A program made the position numbers and the translations under genes. Below are positions 56,873-64,000 of a stretch of 64,000 bases of DNA, in pieces. The DNA is from Gemmatimonadota bacterium. Lineage in GTDB: Bacteria; Gemmatimonadota; Gemmatimonadetes; Gemmatimonadales; Gemmatimonadaceae. A model generated the notes under the pieces. The model was not told the DNA's origin. It saw only the letters and a program-made list of their open reading frames with translations, and searched no databases. Numbering within the stretch: the stretch's first letter is position 1; every line of letters starts with the position of its first letter. Location: positions 86,783-150,782 of the forward strand of contig JADKAQ010000023.1 of assembly GCA_016719105.1 (NCBI GenBank). Reading direction: 5' to 3'.

Positions 56873-56890
56873 TCCCAGCGTTCGCTGGGA
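56873..56890 (+). promoter_or_regulatory. Short palindrome before a methyltransferase gene
   Basis: TCCCAGCG and CGCTGGGA form a perfect 8-bp stem around TT. It ends two bases before an in-frame ATG at 56892. It could be an operator or a hairpin that masks that start; the ATG at 56919 then would be used. Confidence 0.4.
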
Positions 56891-56918
56891 GATGCTTCCC
56901 GTCTACCGCTCGCCAGAC

Positions 56919-57536
56919 ATGTCGATCGTCCGCCCCGCCACGCACTACGACCGCGAGTACTTCAACAAGTGGTACCGGCACCCCAAGCACCGTGTGAAGT
57001 CGCCGCTCGACATCGAACGGCAGCTGCGCTTCATCGTGGCGGCCACCGAGTATCTCTTCGAACGCCCGGTGCGGAAGGTGCTCGACGTTGGGGCCGGGGA
57101 GGGGAACTGGTCGGTCGCCCTCAAGAAGATCCGCCCCGGGGCGCGCTACTACGGCGTTGACGCCAGCGAGTACGCGGTCGAGCGCTTCGGCAAGAAGCGG
57201 AACATCCGGTTAGGCACCTTCGGCACCGTCGGGACCCTCGGCCTCCCCGATGATTTCGACCTCGTCCTGAGTTGCGGGGTGCTGAACTACGTGGCGCCCC
57301 GGGAGCTGGCGACGGGCCTCAAGGCGCTCGCCGAACTGTGCCCGGGGGCGGGCTACTTCGAGGTCTTCTCCAGCGCCGATGATGCGACGGGCGACTTCAA
57401 GCGTGAGGAGGCGCGCACCCCTGCCTTCTGGCGTTCGCTCTTCCGGAAGAACGGCTGGAGCGCGCTCGGGATGCACCTGTATCTGCCAACCCCCATCGAG
57501 GGGGTGGCCGCGGCGTTGGAGCGGGCGAGGGCGTGA
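56919..57536 (+). CDS. Class I SAM-dependent methyltransferase
   Basis: The 205-residue protein has methyltransferase motif I, KVLDVGAGEGNWS near residue 52, an acidic residue ending strand 2 in YYGVDASEYAV near 75, and motif IV-like FDLVLSCGVLNYV near 110. It ends with GWSALGMHLYLP. The N-terminal HYDREYFNKWYRHPKHRVKS fits small-molecule methyltransferases. Two starts are possible: ATG 56919, without a good Shine-Dalgarno, and ATG 56892, just after a palindrome. The substrate is unknown. It is convergent with the TPR gene. Confidence 0.8.
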   Translation: MSIVRPATHYDREYFNKWYRHPKHRVKSPLDIERQLRFIVAATEYLFERPVRKVLDVGAGEGNWSVALKKIRPGARYYGVDASEYAVERFGKKRNIRLGTFGTVGTLGLPDDFDLVLSCGVLNYVAPRELATGLKALAELCPGAGYFEVFSSADDATGDFKREEARTPAFWRSLFRKNGWSALGMHLYLPTPIEGVAAALERARA

Positions 57537-57558
57537 CGTCCCTGAGGTAGGGAAGCCT

Positions 57559-57578
57559 GTCCCGGCGAACGCGGGGAC
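57559..57578. repeat. Imperfect palindrome resembling REP-type elements
   Basis: GTCCCGGCG and CGCGGGGAC pair at 8 of 9 positions around AA in the gap between convergent genes. The form recalls the short palindromic repeats common in GC-rich genomes, and it could double as a terminator. Confidence 0.4.
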
Positions 57579-57630
57579 GAGTGACGGCATGATGTCTCGG
57601 CCGCGCGGTGTGTCGGTGTGCGCCTGCCGC

Positions 57631-58371
57631 CTATCGCGCGTCCCCTCGTACCGCCGGCAGCAGCAACTCTAGCACCCACGCATTCCCCGGTTGCAGATCC
57701 AGCGCCTTGGCGTAGGCCAGCTTGGCCTCCTCGAGGCGCCCCTGCTTCACGTACACCTGCCCCAGCCAGCCGTACGCCTCGGCGTGCCCCCACCACGGGG
57801 CGGGCGACGCGGGGGCATCCTTGTCAAAGAGGGCCAGCGCCCGCTTGAGGCTCACCTCCGCCTTCTCCGCGCTTCCGCCAAACAGCTTGGGGCGAAAGAG
57901 GTCCGAGACCCCCTTGAGCATCCAGACGCGCGGGTTCTCCGGCCCGGCGGCGACCGCCTCGTCGAGGAGGCGAAGCGACTTTGCGCCCATCCGGAGGCCA
58001 GCCATCGCCCCGCCCAGGCTGATGAGCTGCCCGACCACCGCCGACTGCAGTGCCGCGGTCTCGGGCCAGCGCAGCGCGGCCGCCGAGCGGGCCAGCGTCT
58101 GCTCCGCATCCTCGAACATGGTCCGCGCGACCTTGGCATCGCGTCCGGAGGTGGCCAGGTAGCTCGCCTTGCGATACAGGACGAAGCCCCGGTAATGCAG
58201 CAGGACCGCATCGTTAGGCTTCCGCGACAGCCCGGCCTCCACGAAGGCGAGCGCGCGATCGAAGTCGGCGGGGCGGCTCGTCACCAGCGCCCGGTCGATA
58301 AGCGTGCGGAGCGAGTCGCCGGCGACCGGCGCCAACCCCGCATGGGCGGGGTAGGCGAGCGTCCGACGCAC
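57631..58371 (-). CDS. TPR-repeat protein
   Basis: The 246-residue protein contains degenerate TPR motifs. The best are ALAFVEAGLSRKPNDAVLLH near residues 40-60 and the pair GHAEAYGWLGQVYVKQGRLE / EAKLAYAKALDLQPGNAWVL at 195-235. TPR proteins act as scaffolds. The start is a GTG with no signal peptide in the frame, though a region just upstream holds another frame that could carry a lost N-terminus if there is a sequencing error. It borders the frameshifted block that follows. The substrate or partner is unknown. Confidence 0.65.
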   Translation of the reverse strand: MRRTLAYPAHAGLAPVAGDSLRTLIDRALVTSRPADFDRALAFVEAGLSRKPNDAVLLHYRGFVLYRKASYLATSGRDAKVARTMFEDAEQTLARSAAALRWPETAALQSAVVGQLISLGGAMAGLRMGAKSLRLLDEAVAAGPENPRVWMLKGVSDLFRPKLFGGSAEKAEVSLKRALALFDKDAPASPAPWWGHAEAYGWLGQVYVKQGRLEEAKLAYAKALDLQPGNAWVLELLLPAVRGDAR

Positions 58372-58523
58372 TCATCGCCGGCGACGAACCTCGACGCATG
58401 ATCGGTCACGCGCCACGAGCGCATCGAGCGTGCATGCCGCGCGCATCAGGCGCGCCGCAAACGTCGAACGAGTACCGCGAGCGCGCGGCCGCCATGAAAT
58501 GGCGCGACATGCCAGCGACCGCG

Positions 58524-59590
58524 TCACACCGTGGCAAGACGTTGCCGCACCCAGCGCACCGCTCGTGTACGACGCGTATCCCACACATCGTCGCGATACT
58601 CGGCAATGCGCGACTCGGCGTGTTTCAGTACGCGCTTCACGTCGTCGGTCGTGAACTGGTGAAAAGGCATGAACGGGAAGGGATGCTCGCGGACGCGATC
58701 GCGGAACGCGGCGATCGCCGGATACTCGGCACTCAAGCGCGGCGCCGGGCGCAGTGCGCGAGCGCATCAGATCGCGCTTGGGGAATCGGCGCCGAAAGCG
58801 TACGCGAGATAGCGCGATTCGACGAGGTCCCAGAACGCACGCGTGTCTTCGCGCTCGTCGATCGCATCGTACTCCAGCGCCGTGCACAGCAGCCCCCAGA
58901 GCACGTGATCCTCGCGCCCCGACATGTTGCGCGTGGGCGATTCGGGGGCCTTCTCCCAGTGCCGCAGGTAGGCGCCGTTCATCGCGTAGGCGGTGGGAAA
59001 GCCGCTGCGCCACATGCGCAGGTTGAACTCCGTCCACTCCCCCCAGAACTCCCGCCGCGGGTTGAATCCGCCAATGTCCAGGAACAGGCGCCGATAGCCG
59101 GCGACGAGCATGCCCTGCACCGGCATGAAGCGCAGGCCGTTCAGGTCGATGCGCGGCGTGGAGCGCCGCGGCTTGAAGCGCCGATCCGAATCCTCCACGA
59201 GCGACTGTACGCCGAGAATCCCCACCGGTTGACTTTGCAGCTGCTCTTCGAGCACGCCGAGCAGGTCCCCGTGGACCGTGAGGTCGTCGTCGATGAACGC
59301 CAGCAACGGCGTCTTGCAGTGATTCAGTTGTTGGGTGCGCCCACTGCCGATCGTTGGCTTCTGCGTGTTGAAATGGACGTTGACCTCGAGCCTCGCCGGC
59401 GCGCCGAAGCCGCCGCACGACGTCCTGCGGCCGTTCGCGCGTATCCCAGTTGTAGACGACGTCGATGACGGTGCCTGCGCGGGAGGCGCGACTCGCCTAG
59501 CGATTCGAGCAGTTGGACGAGGTACGGCTCGCGCCGCGGGATGGTGAGGATGCTGAATGTCCAACGTGGACGGTTGGGAACCAGCGCCAT
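58524..59590 (-). pseudogene. GT2-type glycosyltransferase, broken by at least three frameshifts
   Basis: A good start (ATG at 59590 with AGGAGG four bases upstream) begins MALVPNRPRWTFSILTIPRR, a typical family 2 glycosyltransferase N-terminus. The frame is lost near 59480, where the next frame reads TVIDVVYNWDTRERPQ. It shifts again near 59405 to RLEVNVHFNTQKPTIG, followed by the nucleotide-sugar site LAFIDDDLTVHGD near 59300, MLVAGYRRLFLDIGGFNPR and GREDHVLWG. A third shift near 58790 leads to SAEYPAIAAFRDRV and a C-terminal ARG-rich tail. All key motifs survive, so the gene was functional recently or the breaks are sequence errors. Confidence 0.7.
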
Positions 59591-59655
59591 CAAGCCTCCT
59601 GAATGCCGGTGAGCTGACGCAACACGTCGCGCCAACCAGCGATTCCCGGGGGGGC

Positions 59656-60364
59656 TTACACCACCCGGGGGTGCGCGCAGATAGCGTGACAGGTTCCATC
59701 ATCACGGCGAATCACGAAGCGCCGATCGGCCGCCAACAGAGCGACACATCGTTGTCGCCGTCGCCCACCGCGCCACGAGCTTGCGCGGCCGCCCGAGCAG
59801 GGCCAGTGCGCTAAGCACGCGCGCACGCCGCGTCCTTGTCGCCGCTCCCCCGTCATCGCAAGCCAGGCGCCACCCGACGCCACGGTACGCCCTCGAAGCG
59901 CGGAGTGCGTCGACAAGCGGCGTGAGTGCGCATCGCCGATGCACGAGGTACGGACGCACCAGAGCGAGCACCGCCGGTCCAGCGCCGGCGCGAGTTCGCC
60001 CTGGTCCCTCGAATTGACGCCAACGTCGCGCGCAACTTCCTGCACTTCGCCCCCTGAGATCAGCGGCAGGGGCGCCCAGGAACGACACGCACCATGCGCG
60101 GCCGTCGATGTCCTCGCGCGTCCCCAGTGGGCGGAGCGCGTCATGCCAGGGCAGGGCGATCACCGCGCCATTCTCGGCCACGACCGGACCCTCGAGTCCG
60201 AGGTCACGCTGGTTGCGCGAGAGTTCCAGGATCGTTCGACTCGATGCCAGCACACAGCGCACGAGCGTCGACATGGCAGACAACTCGCCGGTCGCGACGG
60301 CGTACCGGCCATGCTCGTCGAGAAGCGTTCCGTCGACATCAGAGAACAGGAGAATCGAGCGCAT
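59656..60364 (-). pseudogene. HAD-family phosphatase of mannosyl-3-phosphoglycerate phosphatase type, frameshifted
   Basis: The ATG at 60364 opens MRSILLFSDVDGTLLDEHG, with the HAD nucleophile Asp. SSRTILELSRNQRDLGLEG and VVAENGAVI follow, which are the second motif and cap entry seen in mannosyl/glucosyl-3-phosphoglycerate phosphatases. At least four frame changes follow, but the acid motif VGDGDNDVS is legible around 59750 in another frame and the end reads FVIRRDDGTCHAICAHPRVV. Such enzymes make compatible solutes like mannosylglycerate. With the neighbouring glycosyltransferase and glycosidase a sugar-solute role is plausible. Confidence 0.65.
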
Positions 60365-61856
60365 CACTTGCCCTACCCGCGATGGGTGGCCGGATTGCGG
60401 GGCATCGCAATCGCCCGCTCCGCGCGGCGACGCACACCTCGCGATACCAGTGCGCCGAGCGCTTCCACGTCCGACGCTGGGTTTCGAAGTCGACGTGGAC
60501 GAGACCAAACCGCGGACGGTAGCCAGAGGCCCACTCGAAATTGTCGTAGAGCGACCACGCATGATAGCTGCGCACGTTTGGCTCCGGCCTGCATGGCCTC
60601 GTGAACGGCCCAATGTGCGCATGGTGATAGTTGATGCGCGCGTCATCGTGCACGATTCCATCGGCACCCGGTGCCTCGTCAAATGCGCATCCACTCTCAC
60701 ACACCTCGATCGGCACGTCTCCGTACTCTCGCGTGATGGACAGCAGCACATCATGCAACGCACGCGGCCAGATTTCCCATCCCATCGCGGTGCGTTTCCC
60801 CTCGCTGCGCCCAAACGCATTCTCGATGCGCTTCACCCCGTGCGTAGCGGTGCTGAAGTCGGCATGGGCCCCCGTCGAGCGTTCGTCGGACAGGATGTCG
60901 AAGAGGAAATAGGGAGGTCCGGTAGATGATCCCGCCGCCGCTCACCACCAACCGATAGTACGTGTTGACCCCGATGAAATCGAGCGGCGTTTGCATGCGC
61001 GACTTGTCCTCAGGGCGCATCCCCAGCGCCTGTAGTGGCATGCTCGCGAGAAACGGAGCGGGATAGCGGCCGTTCATCAACGGGCCGACGAACAGGTGGT
61101 TGAAGACAGCATCGGCGTAGTCGGTGGCGTCGCGATCGTCCCTGGGAGTTGGTGGCGGGCTCGCAGGGTGCCATCGCGAAGACGGGACCCACCTGAGCCT
61201 CGGGTCGTACCGCCTGGCTGCACGGAACCCCGGCGTGCGCCATGGTGATGACGTGAACGGCGCGGAGGAAGTCGGGAAGGCTCTGTCGTCCGGGCGCATA
61301 TCGCCCGAGGAGATAACCGCGCGAGGAGAAGATGAAGGGTTCGTTGAAGAGCGACCAGTGTTGCACGCGATCCCCGAGGGCATTCACGACGATCGCCGAG
61401 TATTCCGCAAAGCGCGACGCGGTGTCGCGTTCGGCCCATCCGCCGGCGTCCTCCAACGTCTGGGGCAGATCCCAGTGATACAGCGTCGGGAACGGCCGAA
61501 TCCCGGCCTCGAGGAGTCCGTCGACGAGGCGCGAATAGAAGTCCAGCCCGCTACGGTTTGGGCGTCCTCGCCCGTGGCTGGATTCGGGGCCACGCGATCG
61601 AGAAACGATAGCTGCCCACGCCGAGTTCGCGGATCAGGGCGAGATCGTCCTGCCATCGGCGATAGTGCTCGCAGGCCACGGACGCGTCCTCTCCACGCTC
61701 CATTGCGCCGGGCGCGCTCAGCAAAGTTTCTCCCAGATGGAGCGTCCGCGCCATCCGCGTCGAGGGCTCCCCTCGATCTGATAGGCGGATGGCGACACCC
61801 CAGAGGAAACCCGGCGGGAATCGGGCGGCCAGGACGTGCGCATCGGAAACAGTCAC
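60339..61856 (-). pseudogene. Family 1 glycoside hydrolase (beta-glucosidase type), heavily frameshifted
   Basis: Pieces in several frames give a GH1 enzyme in correct order: FPPGFLWGV then SAYQIEGSP and GRSIWEKL, YRRWQDDLALIRELGVGSYR, RFSIAWPRIQP, LYHWDLPQTLEDAGGW, the acid/base Glu in HWSLFNEPFIF, DFIGVNTYYRLVV, the nucleophile region IEVCESGCAFD (usual ENG is ESG), and the aglycone-end YHAWSLYDNFEWASGY and GLVHVDFETQRR. At least eight frame changes are needed. The N-terminus is a GTG at 61856. Both catalytic Glu are kept. It overlaps the HAD start by 26 bp, so these genes form one unit. Confidence 0.75.
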
Positions 61857-61908
61857 CGATGCAAGTTAGCAGGGCGTGGAGTCGGAGTAACCCTTGTTGG
61901 CGAAACCC

Positions 61909-63831
61909 CTAAAGGATCACACGAACGCCGCCCAACGCCTCGATGCGGTGCGGAAAGCGGTCACTTGGCGTCCTGATGAACATGGTCTGGGCACCCGCAG
62001 CCGTCGAGACAGACGCTCGATCAACTCCGGGCCAAACGCCCGCGCACGGCGAGAAAGTCGATCCGCAGCGACGGATAGAGCCGATCGATCAGTCGAAGTT
62101 GCTCGGCCAGCCCCGGAGGGATCTCGTTGCTTGCATCGTAAACGTGGACGACCGTTAGGCGACTCGTCTGCTCGTTTCGAGCACGTAGAGCGCCGCCCGG
62201 TTGAGCACGTCGATGGCGTCCCCTTGGGGAAGCACACCACGCCGCGATCCCTGATGCGGCGCAGTCGTTGCCCACGCGCCCGCGCAGCCCCGCATTGAGC
62301 TGAAAGAGGTGTGCCACGAACCGCTGGCTGGTGCTGAGCAGCAGGCGGAGTATCGTCACGCGCAGGAACATCAACGTGACGGCACCGAGGGCAATCAGGA
62401 AGTACAGCAGGAAGATCTGCAGGTTGAGCGGCTCGAGCAGCACATTGCCGATCAGCGCCACCAGTACTGCCGCGAGTGCCACCAGCACGGCGCCCACGCT
62501 CGCCCGCGTGGCACGTGGCAGCTCGGCGCGCTCCTGCTTGAGCAGCAGGTTGCCGATGGCAAACAGCGCCATCACGCACAGGGAAGGGATAAGGTGCATG
62601 CCACCCCGGCGAGGAGTTGTACACGCCCTTGCGTCACCGCGAGGATGGAGACGCACAGCGCCAGGAAGCCAAGGATGATCCAATGACTGGTGACGCGCAG
62701 CCGGTTCTCCCGCAGCAGGACCTGAGGCAGGACCGAGTCCAGGCTCATGCGGCGCGCCAGCCCGGTGACACCGACGAAACTGGTGAGCACCGCACCCGAG
62801 AGCACCAGCACGGCATCGACGCTCACGAGCCAGCCCAACCACTCGCCTGCGCTGCGCGCCCCCATCTGCGCCAACAGGTCGCCCGGAACGGCCTGAATCG
62901 CCGCCAGCGGCAACAAGCCAAGCGACAGAATGCTGTGACCAACGGATTGAACACAGTGACCGCCCGCCACATGTTGTGAAGCGTCTGCGGAAAGACGCCG
63001 GGCTGCTGTTCCTCGATGAAGTTGGCAGATGACTCGAAGCCGCTGATGCCGAGCATCGCCGCCGCCAACCCGAAGAAGAGCGCCCGCCCCACCCCCCCGG
63101 CGGAGGCACGCGCAAGTTGGCAAACAACAGTGCCGGGTCACGCAACACGGCCACCAGGCCGGCCACCACCAACAGTGTGAGGACCGTCAGGTGAAAGACG
63201 AAGATGACGAGCGCCACGGACGCCGACTCACCGATGCCCCACAGGGTGAGCATCGCGAAGGCCGCCAGCAGTGCCACCGTGGCTCCACCCACTGGGAGCG
63301 CCGTGACCATGTATGCGCGCCGCGTAGCGCGAGGCTTCGCCAGCCGAGATCACCGCAGTGGCGACATACGACAGTAGCGTCAGGCACGCCGCCACCGCCG
63401 CGATGCGCTTGCTCGTCGTGTTGAGCAGGACTGGACGACCCGCCATTGAGCGGTAGGGCACTTCCCACTTCCGCATACACGCCGCGAAAGAGGTAGAGCA
63501 CGCCGCTGACCATGAGCAGGACCAGGGGGGCCAATGCGCCAGCCTGCGCCGCGCAGAGCGCGGAGACGTACAGCACACTGGACGGGATGTCGTTGCCGCA
63601 GAGCGCCGCCGCCTTCCAGGGACCGAGTTGAGGCGCATGCGGCGGTGCCGGCGCGCCAAGGGGGGCCGCCTCGAGGTCGACGATACGCCGCGCCTCACCC
63701 CAACCAGCAAAGGCGAACGACTCGGCTTCTTCACCGAGCGAGTGGGCGCCGACAATGTGTTGACTGCTTTCGGTCGACCGTGGGCCGGATGTCTGCATGA
63801 GTTGGTCGGTGCGGGCAGACTCGCCCCTCAT
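61909..63831 (-). pseudogene. APC-superfamily permease with C-terminal soluble domain, frameshifted
   Basis: The ATG at 63831 overlaps the upstream stop as ATGA and begins MRGESARTDQLMQT. Then come APC-type segments: GPWKAAALCGNDIPSSVLYV near 63590, PLVLLMVSGVLYLFRGVYAE, GVGRALFFGLAAAMLGISGF followed by ESSANFIEEQQPG, and LLPLAAIQAVPGDLLAQMGA, plus several later helices. A cytoplasmic C-terminal part (RLTVVHVYDASNEIPPGLAE) recalls universal-stress-like domains. It ends ...HRIEALGGVRVIL at the TAG near 61909. At least seven frame changes break it. APC permeases import amino acids or related compounds; the substrate is unknown. Confidence 0.7.
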
Positions 63832-64000
63832 TGCTCCGAGCGTTTCGTCGGCGTCCTCGCGTCGTGCGCGGACGAAATCGCGTCGGGAATCGCGACGGGC
63901 GCCTCGGGGATGGTCGGCGCTTCGAACTGGAGCGGCGGCGTATGCAGAGATGATGCCGGGGATCATCGTATTGATGATCGTGAAGACGACCATGGCGCCA
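63828..64000 (-). pseudogene. C-terminal end of a membrane protein (partial, frameshifted)
   Basis: From the window edge one frame reads MVVFTIINTMIPGIISAYAA, a membrane helix. A shift near 63935 joins it to PLQFEAPTIPEAPVAIPD and a tail ending TPTKRSEQ at the TGA 63830-63828. That stop overlaps the permease ATG, the normal sign of an operon. The family cannot be named from this remnant. Confidence 0.45.

Noticed and set aside
58372..58523. N-terminal extension of the TPR gene or a separate small gene
   Set aside because: Three frames each give plausible-looking short stretches, none with a start signal; not supportable.
1363..62159. Telomere-like TTAGGC repeats
   Set aside because: Copies are single and dispersed, in both orientations, mostly inside genes; there is no array.

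Overview
The window looks like chromosomal DNA of a very GC-rich (about two-thirds GC), Gram-negative, heterotrophic bacterium, most likely a member of the Gemmatimonadota. The evidence is a PadR regulator coupled to a long ADOP-type ABC permease, a SusC/SusD pair, several secreted peptidases and amidohydrolases, lipoproteins built from Ig-like repeats, and a type III glutamine synthetase. I assign the phylum from gene content only. No rRNA is present. One tRNA (tRNA-Cys) was found.

Layout. 0-3 kb: minus-strand set of a YcbB-type L,D-transpeptidase, an ABC ATPase and an ABC-2 permease (cut by the window edge). 3-11 kb: a PLP dehydratase, an Ig-repeat lipoprotein, type III glutamine synthetase and a soluble hybrid histidine kinase. 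11-18 kb: M15 peptidase, amidohydrolase, a translationally coupled lutABC lactate-oxidation operon, a second PLP dehydratase. 18-23.5 kb: tRNA-Cys, patatin, M28 peptidase, small membrane protein, a second Ig-repeat lipoprotein. 23.7-28 kb: a secreted TPR-CHAT protease facing an ECF sigma / zinc anti-sigma operon. 28-32 kb: TetR-DinB-methyltransferase operon, a small unknown gene, and a DUF1080-DinB operon. 32-38 kb: a class V PLP enzyme, ilvE, VKOR, a lipoprotein and a membrane hybrid kinase. 38-45 kb: PadR-ADOP operon, Ca2+/cation antiporter, S9 peptidase. 45-50 kb: SusCD with two strong terminators. 50-58 kb: D-aminoacylase, a peptidase-propeller-barrel fusion, aldose 1-epimerase, methyltransferase, TPR protein. 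58.5-64 kb: glycosyltransferase, HAD phosphatase, GH1 glycosidase and APC permease, every one broken by several frameshifts.

The main physiological theme is scavenging of peptides and amino acids: S9, M28 and M15 peptidases, D-aminoacylase, an amidohydrolase, SusCD, two threonine dehydratase-like enzymes, ilvE and glutamine synthetase. L-lactate oxidation (lutABC) is also present. The 58.5-64 kb block looks like a glycoside or compatible-solute cluster.

The signals most worth following are: (1) an octamer GCCTAACG/CGTTAGGC far more frequent than composition predicts, read in several codon phases through otherwise rare TTA and CTA codons and through stop codons; (2) the TPR-CHAT protease opposite a sigma/anti-sigma pair, reminiscent of the Csx29-RpoE logic but without CRISPR and apparently periplasmic; (3) a 43-bp palindromic operator ending at the padR start codon; (4) short tandem repeats abutting stop codons at several unrelated loci; (5) the abrupt, dense frameshifting of the last 5.5 kb.
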